Origin: Opitutaceae bacterium
GTDB lineage: Bacteria; Verrucomicrobiota; Verrucomicrobiae; Opitutales; Opitutaceae
Length of the DNA stretch: 15,380 bases
Direction of reading: 5' to 3'
NCBI GenBank assembly: GCA_031266495.1
Contig: JAISAX010000098.1
Location: forward strand, 1 to 15,380
The notes under the pieces were generated by a model that made no database searches, was not told the origin of the DNA, and saw only the letters and a list, made by a program, of their open reading frames with translations. Position 1 is the first letter of the stretch. Every line of letters begins with the position of its first letter. The position numbers were made by a program, and so were the translations under genes. Of the stretch, positions 1-7,575 are shown in pieces.

Positions 1-7
1 CCCCCGG

Positions 8-1282
8 CTACGAAGTCAACGCGACGAGTTGTTCAACATCGCAAAGCGCCACGTCCACCTGTCCGCGGACGAACGTCGTGTAACACACATAACGATCCTG
101 CGCGCAAAACTGCGGATGCGGATGCACATGATAACGCCGCAACGACTCCGGCGGATACTCCGAATGCGACACGATTTCCGCCTCCCGTCCCGTCTCCAGA
201 TTGACGAACACGACATGCCAGATGCCGGTGTGCGCTCCGGGCACGCAATCGGCGACGAGCCACCGGCCATCGGCGCTCATGTGGGCATGTGAAACGGTAT
301 CCGACGCCCAGAGCCGTTCAGGAGCGGGGAACGGCGGGAGGGGCGAGCCCGGCGGGAGAGGCGGGAGGGAGGAAACGTCCACGCGGAAGACGCCCCGGTG
401 GTAGTGGACGAAGCAGACATGACGCCCGTCCGCGCTCCACCACTCATGCCCGTGCATGGAACGCTCGTCGGTGACGACACTCGCGGTGTCATTGACCAGG
501 TGAGGATTGGGCCCGCGGACGTTTGGCACGACGGACGCCTGCGGTTCCGGGAAAATCGGCATCGCCAGCCCGCCGCGCCGGATCAGCCACATCCGGTTCC
601 GGATATACCGGATCTCTCCCGTCCGCGGTTCCACCCAGAAATCCTCCGCGATCAACTGCACATCCGGGTCAACCGGACTGAACTGCGCATGGTCCATGGC
701 GCGGTCAAACTTTTCCCAGAGCACAAACTCGCCGCCATCGAGCGGGATGTGCCCGATGAACCATTCCGAATAAAAAGCGGCGTCGAGATTCAGCGCCCTG
801 CGATCCGCCGAGAAAGTCAGGTGGGTGGCCAACTTTTGCGGACCGCGATTGCGCGCCAGTTTTTCGGGGAAACGCCCCGCCAGCGACGGCTTTGTATCCG
901 GAAACGGACTGCGCTTCCAGACCTCCAGCCCGCTGCACCAGTACACCTCGCCCGAGAGCGGGTCCACCATCGGTGAGGCGTCCGAAAACATCGTTTCCGG
1001 AAAATGATGTACGGTCCCGTTAACCAGATCGGCGACGGCCAGCGAACGCCCCAGGCCGGCGCTGCCGGCGGGCGGGAACGCGCAATAAAACCAGCAAAAC
1101 CGCCCGTCGGCGCTCATGCCCGGATTGACGAAATAAAACGACTGCCTGAACGGCGCCACGCGAGTCTCGAGCAAAAAACTTTCGACCCCTGAAACCGGGT
1201 CTTTCCACGACTGAAAAAGCCCCGACTCCACGAGCCGGTTTCCGGCGATGGACAAAATTGGTTTCGAAAAAAACATTGACAT
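8..1282 (-). CDS. Oligogalacturonate-lyase-like protein (PL22 family, beta-propeller)
   Basis: 424 aa with no signal peptide, so probably cytoplasmic. PL22 enzymes cleave short, often unsaturated, oligogalacturonides by beta-elimination in pectin catabolism, using a metal held by histidines on a seven-bladed propeller. Visible family-like signatures are DHAQFSPVDP near residue 197, followed by an RMWLI stretch near 230; HGHEWWSADG at 277-286; HAHMSADGRW further on; and a His/Gln cluster at H385, H387, H389 and Q391. The repeated 'SADGR' turns are typical of propeller blades. The start at 1282 has a second in-frame Met two codons on, and neither has a clear ribosome binding site. The gene is divergent from the lacI-type gene at 1435 with a palindrome between them, suggesting local control. 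The fold is well supported; exact substrate and catalytic residues are inferred from the family. Confidence 0.72.
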   Translation of the reverse strand: MSMFFSKPILSIAGNRLVESGLFQSWKDPVSGVESFLLETRVAPFRQSFYFVNPGMSADGRFCWFYCAFPPAGSAGLGRSLAVADLVNGTVHHFPETMFSDASPMVDPLSGEVYWCSGLEVWKRSPFPDTKPSLAGRFPEKLARNRGPQKLATHLTFSADRRALNLDAAFYSEWFIGHIPLDGGEFVLWEKFDRAMDHAQFSPVDPDVQLIAEDFWVEPRTGEIRYIRNRMWLIRRGGLAMPIFPEPQASVVPNVRGPNPHLVNDTASVVTDERSMHGHEWWSADGRHVCFVHYHRGVFRVDVSSLPPLPPGSPLPPFPAPERLWASDTVSHAHMSADGRWLVADCVPGAHTGIWHVVFVNLETGREAEIVSHSEYPPESLRRYHVHPHPQFCAQDRYVCYTTFVRGQVDVALCDVEQLVALTS

Positions 1283-1302
1283 ATCGATCAGGAAAATGTC
1301 TT

Positions 1303-1322
1303 TTGACCCAACGCTAGGTCAA
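1303..1322. promoter_or_regulatory. Palindromic operator-like site TTGACC-N8-GGTCAA
   Basis: Perfect 6-bp inverted arms separated by 8 bp, 20 bp in total, in the 152-bp gap between the divergent PL22-like gene and the LacI-type regulator. Size and symmetry suit a LacI-family dimer. The arm TTGACC also resembles a sigma-70 -35 box in either direction, so a bound repressor could block both promoters. No convincing -10 box was found. The rest of the gap contains GCCAAAAACGCTCCC-like direct repeats (about 1356-1380) and a C10 run (1414-1423) just before the regulator start. Confidence 0.45.
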
Positions 1323-1434
1323 GTCCGCAAAACCTCTCCCGTCGAAATCACTCCCGCCAAAAACGCTCCCGCCAAAAACGCATCCACCCGAAACCGCCTC
1401 CCGCCTCCCGTCTCCCCCCCCCCTCCCTTCCCCC

Positions 1435-2550
1435 ATGCGCAAAGCCACACTCACCGACATCGCCCTCAAGCTTGGCATCAGCCCGTCATCGGTCAGCAAG
1501 GCCCTTTCCGGCGGTACTGGCAAAGGCAATACACGCATCAGTCCCGGGACACTGAAACGCATTCAGGATGCGGCGCGCGAGATGAACTACCGCGGCAATC
1601 CCGGCGCCCGCGCCCTGCGCACCCGCCGTTTTCACAACATCGGCTTTTTCGAATTCAGAAAAAGACCCGGCGATTACGCATTCTCCGAACCTACCCTGAA
1701 CGGCCTCTCCGAAGCCGCCGCCCGCGCCGGGCAAAACATCGTCTTCGTCCGCGTCCCCCAGGAGGCCGGTGAACTGGCGGACATCCCCCGCGCGCTTCGC
1801 GAGGAGGGGCTCGACGCGCTGATCATCGCCAACTTGACCGCCCTCGGAGAAATATTTCAAAACGCGGTCGAAGCCGCCGGCGTCCCGGTCATTTACCTCA
1901 ACGAGAAACGGACGACCAACGCCGTTTACGTCAACGACGTCGTCAGTGGCCGCCTCATGACCGCGCATCTGGTCGGGCGCGGATTCCGCCGCATCGCCAT
2001 GCTTGCCCCCGGCACCAGCGGCAACCACTACAGCACGGCGGACCGCATCAGCGGTTACCTCGGCATCATGCGCGAGGCGGGTCTCGAACCTGTTCTCAAG
2101 ACATACGCCCGCGACACCTGGCGCTACGAAACCAGCGACTGGCTTGCCGCCGCCAATCCGGCCCAACGTCCCGAAGCCATATTTTGTGTCGATGACCACG
2201 TGGCTCTCATGCTCCAGCGCATCCTCTACGACCTGCGCCTGCACATCCCTGGCGACATTGCCATCGCCGGCTGCAACGGCGAACAACTCGCCCTCCATTC
2301 TCCCGTCCCGCTCACCACGCTCGAAATCCCCTTTCATGAAATGGGCGTCCGCGCCCTCGAAATGGCGGTGAGGTGCGCGGACAGGAAAACAAGGCGTTCC
2401 ATCCCGTCGCTCGTGCTGGAACCCCGTCTCGTAATCCGCGAATCCAGTATCAACCGGGCAACGACAAAGACGCTTCCCCGCCTCTGTCTCCACGAAAACG
2501 ATACGCCTGACGTCTCGACTGCCCGTCGCCTGTCTGCAACCGAATCCTGA
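1435..2550 (+). CDS. LacI-family transcriptional regulator
   Basis: 371 aa. The N-terminal helix-turn-helix reads LTDIALKLGISPSSVSKALS (residues 6-25), followed by a hinge-like segment (NPGARALRTRR) and a periplasmic-binding-protein-like sensor domain. Family landmarks include 'GLDALIIAN', 'VYVNDVVSGRLMTAHLVGRG' and, near the end, 'TTLEIPFHEMGVRALEMA' and 'LEPRLVIRESS'. The family normally binds sugars or sugar derivatives and represses or activates nearby carbohydrate genes. About 33 residues follow the usual RESS terminus and match nothing I recognise. The ATG lies directly after CCCTTCCCCC with no Shine-Dalgarno sequence. It is divergent from the PL22-like gene and upstream of the PEP-CTERM/pseudopilin/GH10 row, so it may control either. 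Its effector cannot be read from the sequence. Confidence 0.92.
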   Translation: MRKATLTDIALKLGISPSSVSKALSGGTGKGNTRISPGTLKRIQDAAREMNYRGNPGARALRTRRFHNIGFFEFRKRPGDYAFSEPTLNGLSEAAARAGQNIVFVRVPQEAGELADIPRALREEGLDALIIANLTALGEIFQNAVEAAGVPVIYLNEKRTTNAVYVNDVVSGRLMTAHLVGRGFRRIAMLAPGTSGNHYSTADRISGYLGIMREAGLEPVLKTYARDTWRYETSDWLAAANPAQRPEAIFCVDDHVALMLQRILYDLRLHIPGDIAIAGCNGEQLALHSPVPLTTLEIPFHEMGVRALEMAVRCADRKTRRSIPSLVLEPRLVIRESSINRATTKTLPRLCLHENDTPDVSTARRLSATES

Positions 2551-2561
2551 ACCTCCTCCCT

Positions 2562-2697
2562 CCCCCCCCCCGCTGACGTGGGGAAATGACGAATGATGAA
2601 TTCGGAAAATGTACATATACACTCGTCCCGTTCATAACCCGAGCAACTAAACCCGACGGCGAAGCCGCCTCTCTTATCATTCTTCATTCGTCTCCCA
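2562..2697. repeat. Composite intergenic repeat (hairpin, heptads, GGCGAAGCC block, inverted heptads)
   Basis: After the regulator stop come a C10 run (2562-2571) and the hairpin CCCCGC-TGAC-GTGGGG (2568-2583). Three degenerate 7-mers follow (AATGACG, AATGATG, AATTCGG). A unique middle leads to GACGGCGAAGCCGCC (2655-2669), a short CGGC-GAA-GCCG hairpin. The element closes with heptads in the opposite orientation (ATCATTCTTCATTCG, about 2677-2691). The same parts recur in the gaps at 4316-4371, 6297-6442, 7434-7569, 11036-11226 and 15013-15316. The ATG at 2586 lies inside this repeat and is unlikely to be a real start. Confidence 0.7.
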
Positions 2698-2705
2698 TTC
2701 ATCCG

Positions 2706-2732
2706 CCAAACCAACCAAACCAACCAAACCAA
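2706..2732. repeat. Three tandem copies of CCAAACCAA
   Basis: Three perfect 9-bp units followed by a partial unit (CCAACCC), ending 12 bp before the ATG at 2751. It lies in the presumed 5' leader of PEP-CTERM protein 1. Copy number could vary by slippage, and because it is untranslated the effect would be on expression. No function is evident. Confidence 0.8.
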
Positions 2733-2750
2733 CCAACCCGCATCCCGATC

Positions 2751-3518
2751 ATGAACCTCGCAAAATCGTTCGTAACGAACATCCAGCGCGCAGCGCTCGC
2801 CGCTGCCCTGCTCGCCGCCACCGCCGCGACAATCCAAAAAACTTGCGCCGCCGCGCCTGACGTCACGGTCAGCTTCAGCGCAACGGCTCCCTCGGAAAAT
2901 ATTGTCGCTTCCATCACCGCCGACATACCGAGCAACAACTATGCATGGCACAAGAGTGCGTCCGATCAATTCCGTGACATCATGCAGACCTTTTCGGTCG
3001 ATACCAATGTGACGCTCGACAAGTTCACGTTCCTGATCTGGGCGGATTGGTATTCGGGCAACAGGGCGGCCCTGGAAAACGCGGAATTCAATGTCTCGCT
3101 TGTGACAATCCCGGCGCAAGGCGCGTCCGTGACTCCCACGCAAACCATCGCCACATGGACGGGCAGGATGCCAACCCCCCTCCCCGAAAACAGTTCATCG
3201 GAGTGGTATAATGGAAAATACATTACATTCGAGGTTCCCGACACCAGCCTTTCCGCGGGGACGCTTTATGGCCTCGTGTTTTCGTTTGTGAACCCTGCTG
3301 CCAACCAGGGCATGAATCTTGCCATCCGTTATGGCGCCACTCCGGGTGTCTATTACAAGGACAGCACCCACACAGACTGGACGAACAGCAACAACGGACT
3401 GATTTTTTACGCGCTGTCCGCACGCGGAACCTCGATTCCCGAACCCTCGACAAGCGCGTTGCTGACGGGCGCGGTCATTCTCGCCTCCCTCGTGTTCCTG
3501 CGCCGCCATCGCCGCTGA
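2751..3518 (+). CDS. PEP-CTERM sorting-domain protein 1
   Basis: 255 aa from the Met of MNLAKSF. This start was chosen because it opens a signal peptide (Lys-containing n-region, then [13 protein letters not shown], likely cut after CAA near residue 34); the frame is open upstream, but only through intergenic repeat DNA. The C-terminus carries the exosortase sorting signal: PEP at 230-232, hydrophobic helix [15 protein letters not shown], and basic tail RRHRR. The family is exported, then processed by a membrane exosortase and displayed or released into extracellular matrix. The central 190 residues look like a beta-rich ectodomain with no enzyme motif I recognise. They resemble PEP-CTERM protein 2 at 6478 (TAPSEN/VAPTEN, YAWH/YNWH, LDKFT in both, [26 protein letters not shown]). 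Pseudopilin 1 begins 55 bp downstream, so co-transcription is likely. Confidence 0.85.
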   Translation: MNLAKSFVTNIQRAALAAALLAATAATIQKTCAAAPDVTVSFSATAPSENIVASITADIPSNNYAWHKSASDQFRDIMQTFSVDTNVTLDKFTFLIWADWYSGNRAALENAEFNVSLVTIPAQGASVTPTQTIATWTGRMPTPLPENSSSEWYNGKYITFEVPDTSLSAGTLYGLVFSFVNPAANQGMNLAIRYGATPGVYYKDSTHTDWTNSNNGLIFYALSARGTSIPEPSTSALLTGAVILASLVFLRRHRR

Positions 3519-3548
3519 AAAGGCAAAGGCAATACACAGGCCCCCGGA

Positions 3549-3569
3549 AATCAGGAATCAGAAATCAGG
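3549..3569. repeat. Three tandem heptamers (AATCAGG, AATCAGA, AATCAGG)
   Basis: Three 7-bp units fill the space just before the pseudopilin 1 start. The last unit supplies the AGGA that could act as a ribosome binding site. They belong to the same degenerate heptamer family seen in other gaps of the window. Confidence 0.65.
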
Positions 3570-3573
3570 ATAC

Positions 3574-4311
3574 ATGATGAAAACCATGCCCATCACTTTT
3601 GGCAGCCGGCGGCTCCTGCTTGCGGCCTTCACCCTTGTCGAATTGCTGACCGTCATTGCCATCATTGGCATCCTTGCGGCGATCATCATCCCCACTGTCG
3701 GCAAGGTCAAAAAAATCGCGCAAAAAGCAACCTGCGTCTCCAATCTGCGCCAGCTCGCGCTGGTCTGGTTGCAAGAGACAAGCGAGCGGGGAGGGCTCAT
3801 CCCGATCGCCGCAGCGGAAGATCCCGACCGTGTTGACAAGGGAGGATCACAACACGCGTGGATTGACTACCTGGTTAACACATGGACGGTGGATACGGCC
3901 CGCAACGCCTCCATCGCGAAAATAACACGCTGCCCCGTGCAGGTTGCAAAAAAACCCGCGCTTTCGGTCACCGCGAAAACCTACAGCCTGAATCGCGACC
4001 TGAACAAACGGCTCTTGGGCAATGCCAATGACACGTGGCAATTGGTGCGTCGTCGTTCCATGGATACACTCCAGAATCCGGTCCGGACCGCGCTCCTCGC
4101 CGATGGCAATGACGATGGCGCGGCACTCAATTATTACAATGCGCTCTTCGGCGTTGGCAGGGTCCCGGACTTCGTTCACGACGGCGTGGCAAATGTTGTC
4201 TTCGTGGACGGGCACGTCGAATCACGGAAGGCCGAAGATCCGGTGTTTTCGGTGACAAGTGTTCCCTCCAACGGCGGTTCGCCGGAATCCATCTTCTGGT
4301 ACGGCGAATGA
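3574..4311 (+). CDS. Type II secretion/type IV pilus-like pseudopilin 1, H-X9-DG type
   Basis: 245 aa. The prepilin N-terminus is clear: a basic leader, then A18|[24 protein letters not shown], with Ala rather than Gly before the expected cleavage and the conserved Glu at mature position 5. The leader peptidase would remove residues 1-18, leaving an N-terminal helix that packs into a pseudopilus. The C-terminal part contains [12 protein letters not shown], which fits H-X9-DG exactly, a domain common in Planctomycetes and Verrucomicrobia pseudopilins. It is a paralog of pseudopilin 2 at 10348: [26 protein letters not shown] in both, and [18 protein letters not shown] at the ends. Tandem ATGs at 3574 and 3577; AGGA at 3567-3570 fits the second better. 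It lies between PEP-CTERM protein 1 and the GH10 gene. The substrate or partner of such pseudopilins is generally unknown. Confidence 0.88.
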   Translation: MMKTMPITFGSRRLLLAAFTLVELLTVIAIIGILAAIIIPTVGKVKKIAQKATCVSNLRQLALVWLQETSERGGLIPIAAAEDPDRVDKGGSQHAWIDYLVNTWTVDTARNASIAKITRCPVQVAKKPALSVTAKTYSLNRDLNKRLLGNANDTWQLVRRRSMDTLQNPVRTALLADGNDDGAALNYYNALFGVGRVPDFVHDGVANVVFVDGHVESRKAEDPVFSVTSVPSNGGSPESIFWYGE

Positions 4312-4326
4312 ACCTCCCCCCCCCCT

Positions 4327-4371
4327 CCCCGCTGACGCGGGGAAATTAAGAATTAAGAATGAAGAATGAAG
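4327..4371. repeat. CCCCGC/GCGGGG hairpin followed by four tandem heptamers
   Basis: After the pseudopilin stop come a C10 run (4316-4325) and the perfect hairpin CCCCGC-TGAC-GCGGGG (4327-4342). Four 7-bp units follow at 4344-4371: AATTAAG twice, then AATGAAG twice. The in-frame ATG at 4359 lies inside these units, which is why the GH10 start is placed at 4383. The hairpin has no U-tract, so it is a poor intrinsic terminator, although its position after a stop codon recurs at 2568 and 11036. Confidence 0.75.
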
Positions 4372-4382
4372 AAAACGAACCC

Positions 4383-5489
4383 ATGCACACGAACCACTTC
4401 ATGACCTGCGCGACGTTTTTTTCATTTGCCGCCGCTGCCACGACACTGGCCGTCACGCCGCCGCCGGGAGGCAGCGACATCTTCCCGAATCCCGTCACTG
4501 CGCTCCTTCCCACTGGCGGTTATGTCACCGATGCCGTCGAACTCTCCATCGTCCCCGCCGAAGGCCCCGGCTTCACCCAGGCCATTCAGGCGCGCACCAA
4601 AAAAGAGCCGCCCCGCGTTTACGATATCCAGATATCCGCTCCCGTTCCCGTCGCGCTCGAACCCGGGGATACTCTCCACGTCGGCTTTTATTTGCGGACT
4701 CTGGCCAGCGCCGCCGAAACCGGCGAAGGTTCCACGCAATTCACTCTGGAGGAACGCGGTGACACCTTCAAAAAATCCATCACATTCGACGCGCGCGCCG
4801 GGCAGGACTGGCAACAGTACCAGATCCCTTTCCGTGTCGCCCCTCGTCCCGCCCGCTCCACGCGATACAATCCCGTTCCCGATTCCGGCTATGCCCCGCA
4901 AGGCGCGCAAATCTGTTTCCGTCTCGGCTATCGTCCGCAAACCATCCAGATCGCCGGTATCCGCATTCTCAACCACGGCCCTGGCTGCGAACCCGGCTCC
5001 CTTCCCGTAACGGTGGCCAACTACGCGGGACGCGAGGCGGACGCTCCCTGGCGAACCGCCGCGGCGGCCCGTATCGAAAAACATCGCAAAGCCGCCCTGT
5101 CCATTCGCGTCGTATCCGCGGACGGAGTCCCTGTATCCGGATTATCTGTACAAGCGCATGATCCGGCACGCCTTTCCATTCGGCTCCGCCATCTCCGGGA
5201 GCACGCTCGTGGAGGATTCTCCGGATGCCGGGAAATACCGCCGCTTCATCACGGAGAACTTCAACGAAGTGACCATCGAAAGTCACCTGAAGTGGAAATG
5301 GTGGGAAGGCCAGAACGCCGGACAGCGAGCCGCGCTGCTCGAACGCCTCCGCTGGCTTCGGGAGAACAACATCCGTATCCGCGGCCACTGTCTCGTCTGG
5401 CCATCCTTCAGCATGACTCCGCCCGACCTGCGCGACATCGCCGCCGACCGCCAAAAACTCGATGCCCGCGTCACCGCCCACTTCACTGA
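4383..5489 (+). CDS. N-terminal part of frameshifted GH10 xylanase (signal peptide and carbohydrate-binding-like domain)
   Basis: From ATG 4383 the frame gives a signal-peptide-like start (MHTNHFMTCATFFSFAAAA) and a jelly-roll, CBM-like domain to about base 5040 (PRVYDIQISAP, GDTLHVGFYLRT, DWQQYQIPFRV, ICFRLGYRPQTIQIAGIRI). The linker that normally precedes a GH10 barrel follows: AAARIEKHRKAALSIRVVSADGVPVSG, broken here across positions 5065-5142. The expected barrel start, RHAFPFGSA, is not in this frame but in the +1 frame at 5158. Beyond about 5157 the frame is Arg/Pro-rich out-of-frame translation to a stop at 5489. One extra base (or two missing) between about 5130 and 5157 would join the parts. 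The end given is the stop of the frame as written; the meaningful coding part ends near 5157. No slippery heptamer is visible, so programmed frameshifting is not supported. Confidence 0.7.
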   Translation: MHTNHFMTCATFFSFAAAATTLAVTPPPGGSDIFPNPVTALLPTGGYVTDAVELSIVPAEGPGFTQAIQARTKKEPPRVYDIQISAPVPVALEPGDTLHVGFYLRTLASAAETGEGSTQFTLEERGDTFKKSITFDARAGQDWQQYQIPFRVAPRPARSTRYNPVPDSGYAPQGAQICFRLGYRPQTIQIAGIRILNHGPGCEPGSLPVTVANYAGREADAPWRTAAAARIEKHRKAALSIRVVSADGVPVSGLSVQAHDPARLSIRLRHLREHARGGFSGCREIPPLHHGELQRSDHRKSPEVEMVGRPERRTASRAARTPPLASGEQHPYPRPLSRLAILQHDSARPARHRRRPPKTRCPRHRPLH

Positions 5490-6241
5490 CATTCTCCGCC
5501 GGACCGACGGCTTTACGTATGAATGGGATGTCGTCAACGAAACGTACTCCAATCACGATCTCATCGACCCGCACGGCCCCGGCATCGTTGCCGACTGGTT
5601 CCGACTCGCCCGTCGCCTGGCCCCCGCGCAGCAACTCTATATCAACGACTACGCGCACTTTTCCAATGGAGGCGCGCCAACCGCGCACAAGGATTTTTAT
5701 GAAAAACAAATCGCCGACCTCCTTGCCGCCGGCGCCCCTCTGCAAGGCATCGGCGTCCAGAGCCATTTCGGACACCTTCTCTGTCCGCCCGAGCGCGTCC
5801 TCGCCGAACTCGACCGGCTTGCCCGCTTCGGCCTCCCGATAAAAATTACCGAATTCGACATCAACTCCCTCAATGACGCCGCCAGGCGCGACTACACCCG
5901 CGACTTTCTCACCGCCTGTTTCAGCCACCCCTCCGTCAACGGCATCCTGACCTGGGGCTTTTGGGAAAAGAACCACTACCTTCCCTCCGCCGCCCTCGTC
6001 CGTAATGACTGGACAATGACACCGTGGGGACGGGTCTGGCTCGATCTCGTCAAAAAAGCATGGTGGACCAACGCCACTCTCGTCACCGCCCCGGATGGTT
6101 TCGCCACCACCCGCGCATTCCTCGGCGACCACGAAATCACCCTGAAAACCCCGGATGGCCGCACTCACACAAGAACGATCACCCTCGACCACGACACGCC
6201 GTCACTGACGTTCACCCTCCCCCCCCCCGGGGGGGATATAA
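5158..6241 (+). CDS. GH10 endo-1,4-beta-xylanase catalytic domain (separated from its N-terminus by a frameshift)
   Basis: GH10 barrel signatures in order: RHAFPFGSA, ENFNEVTIESHLKWKWWE, RGHCLVWP, WDVVNE with the acid/base Glu at 5539-5541 (residue 128 of this frame), GIGVQSHFG, ITEFD with the nucleophile Glu at 5851-5853 (residue 232), and GILTWGFWE. GH10 enzymes hydrolyse beta-1,4-xylan with retention of configuration. A short C-terminal beta domain follows (DGRTHTRTITLDHD). As written, the frame does not stop here but runs through C10G7 (6219-6235) and a repeat into PEP-CTERM protein 2. Removing one base from that run gives a TAA at 6239-6241, and adding one gives a TGA at 6243-6245, so 6241 is a proposed end. 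The N-terminal signal peptide and CBM-like domain are in another frame from 4383. If both indels are sequencing errors, the intact gene is about 4383-6241, a secreted xylanase. Confidence 0.85.
6219..6235. other. C10G7 homopolymer junction at the end of the GH10 gene
   Basis: Ten C followed by seven G, a palindromic run that can form a C7/G7 stem. Its recorded length is the only one of three neighbouring lengths that lets GH10 read on: one base fewer gives TAA at 6239-6241, one more gives TGA at 6243-6245. It is either a miscounted run or a slippage-prone tract. Confidence 0.8.
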
Positions 6242-6296
6242 TTGAAAGTGGCGGGAAGCCTGGGCCGACCCTCAAACGATCAAAAACGACGCTCCG

Positions 6297-6442
6297 CGTA
6301 ACGTCAGTTAAAAATCAAGAATTCCAAACCCGTGCAACGTTCCTCCCCGACACCCCGACACATTCCACCAGCCGAAACGACGGCGAAGCCGCCCATTTTT
6401 TATTTTTAATTCTTAATTCGTCCCCCCCCCCCTCTCCCCCCC
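6297..6442. repeat. Right-hand intergenic repeat block, copy 1, with inverted heptads and poly-C
   Basis: Begins CGTAACGTCAGT and runs through GACACATTCCACCAGCCGAA to GACGGCGAAGCCGCC (6379-6393), then T-rich heptads in reverse orientation (TTAATTCTTAATTCG) and C11 plus C7 runs (6422-6432, 6436-6442). It closely matches 7434-7547 and 15212-15316. It lies in the 236-bp gap between the likely GH10 stop and the PEP-CTERM protein 2 start. Bases 6242-6296 hold nothing I recognise. Confidence 0.75.
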
Positions 6443-6477
6443 TTGTTCCTGTTATTTTTCCCATCCACACAACCATC

Positions 6478-7320
6478 ATGAAAAACGAATCCACAATCCG
6501 GATACTCCGCGCGGCCCTGCTTTCGGCGGGCGCCGCTTTCGCATTCCTTGCCGTCCCTGCCACGGCGCAATCCATCACCGCCACTTTCACCACGGTGGCG
6601 CCCACGGAAAACGTCACTCACGAGAACCCGGCGACACTTGAGCCGGGCTACAAATATGGCGCCTACTATGACGGCTCTGTCGCCCCCAACACCTACAACT
6701 GGCACAACTACAACAGCACGTCCGACCATGCCGAGGTCGGCGCCACGTTCACCACGACCGAGGCGCGTATTCTCGACAAGTTCACCGTGCAAATCACCCG
6801 CACCTACCGGGACGACAACGGGGCCAACTGGCTCGATGATGCTCGCGTCATCAAGGGTGTTGGCGGTCAGCAGGTGGAGGTCTCACTGCTCACTTTCACG
6901 ACCGCCTACAATACTCAAGGCACCGTTCCGCCGGAAATCACCAGCACAGTCTCGCTCGGGACGGCCACGCTCCCCGTGTGGACCAGCGGCGACGTGCCGA
7001 ACCTCTCGTTCCTGACCTTCGACCTGCCGGGCACAACACTCGCGGCCAACACGTCCTACGGCATCCTGCTCTCCTTCGTCACCGCCGCCGCCGACAACTG
7101 GACCGCCCTCTATCTCGTTGTCACCCCCGGCAACATCCCCGGCGTCGCCCTGTATAAAAACAACGAAGTGTGGAATAAGTCGAGCAACGCCCTCGTCAGC
7201 TACATTCAGACGACGGCCATTCCCCCTGCCGTCCCCGAACCGGCCACCACCGCCGCGTTGCTCGGCGCCGCGCTGGGTGGCGCGGCTCTCGGCCTGCGCC
7301 ATTTCGCCGCTCGCCGCTGA
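6478..7320 (+). CDS. PEP-CTERM sorting-domain protein 2 (paralog of protein 1)
   Basis: 280 aa from ATG 6478, chosen because it begins a textbook signal peptide (MKNESTIRILRAALLSAGAAFAFLAV, likely cut after ATA or AQ near residue 30). Everything upstream in this open frame is GH10 sequence followed by an intergenic repeat found elsewhere outside genes. The C-terminus is VPEPATT (PEP at 253-255), an Ala/Gly/Leu-rich helix and the basic tail LRHFAARR, the signal recognised by exosortase. The ectodomain parallels PEP-CTERM protein 1: VAPTEN, YNWHNY, ILDKFTVQI, VSLLTF, LAANTSYGILLSFV and IPGVALYKNN, with an added segment after VAPTEN. No catalytic motif is seen. A surface or matrix role near the glycosidases is plausible but unproven. 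Confidence 0.85.
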   Translation: MKNESTIRILRAALLSAGAAFAFLAVPATAQSITATFTTVAPTENVTHENPATLEPGYKYGAYYDGSVAPNTYNWHNYNSTSDHAEVGATFTTTEARILDKFTVQITRTYRDDNGANWLDDARVIKGVGGQQVEVSLLTFTTAYNTQGTVPPEITSTVSLGTATLPVWTSGDVPNLSFLTFDLPGTTLAANTSYGILLSFVTAAADNWTALYLVVTPGNIPGVALYKNNEVWNKSSNALVSYIQTTAIPPAVPEPATTAALLGAALGGAALGLRHFAARR

Positions 7321-7324
7321 CCAA

Positions 7325-7430
7325 ACGGAGGTACGCCGACATCGTTTTTGTAGGGGCTTCGCTTGCGAAGCCCGCGAATGGCGCAACCGGCGCACAACGG
7401 GCTTCGCAAGCGCAGCCCCGCCAAACGATC
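7325..7430. repeat. Palindromic intergenic element with two GGGCTTCGC hairpins
   Basis: Two stem-loops in a larger imperfect inverted repeat. The left is GGGCTTCGC-TT-GCGAAGCCC (7354-7373). The right is GGGCTTCGC-AA-GCGCAGCCC (7399-7418), with one stem mismatch. Outer arms (ACATCGTTTTTGTAGGGG and its counterpart CCCCGCCAAACGATCCGTG) also pair imperfectly. It directly follows the PEP-CTERM protein 2 stop and resembles the element at 11084-11183. It might act as a REP/BIME-like unit or transcript-end structure; no transposase is present. Confidence 0.75.
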
Positions 7431-7433
7431 CGT

Positions 7434-7569
7434 GTAACGTCGGTCAGGAATTTCCCCTCTCATGCAACATTTCACCCCGACACATTCCACCAGCCAAAGC
7501 GACGGCGAAGCCGCCCATTCTTAATTATTAATTATTAATTATTAATTTTTCCTCCCCTCCCCCCCCCCC
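7434..7569. repeat. Right-hand repeat block, copy 2, with TTAATTA heptads and C11 tract
   Basis: Starts with GTAACGTCGGTCA and contains CCCGACACATTCCACCAGCC, GACGGCGAAGCCGCC (7501-7515), then almost four tandem TTAATTA units (7521-7547) and C11 (7559-7569). The A/T heptads are a sharply AT-rich island just before the GH-A gene and might contain its promoter, but no clear -35/-10 pair is seen. Confidence 0.75.
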
Positions 7570-7575
7570 AGCATC

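Noticed and set aside
2568..2583. CCCCGC-TGAC-GYGGGG hairpins as intrinsic terminators
   Set aside because: They follow stop codons in three gaps but lack a U-tract, so they are recorded as repeats; termination by another mechanism remains possible.
2586..2750. Upstream in-frame start for PEP-CTERM protein 1
   Set aside because: The ATG lies inside an intergenic repeat and the added residues would hide the signal peptide that begins at 2751.
5130..5160. Programmed ribosomal frameshift joining the GH10 parts
   Set aside because: No slippery heptamer or convincing downstream stimulator is visible; an indel is simpler.
4969..6192. 407-codon minus-strand frame opposite GH10
   Set aside because: The GH10 catalytic signatures on the plus strand explain this region; the minus frame is Gly/Glu/Val-rich shadow sequence.
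7354..7418. Possible small CRISPR array, because of repeated GGGCTTCGC hairpins
   Set aside because: Only two inverted, not direct, copies; spacing is uneven and no cas gene is present.
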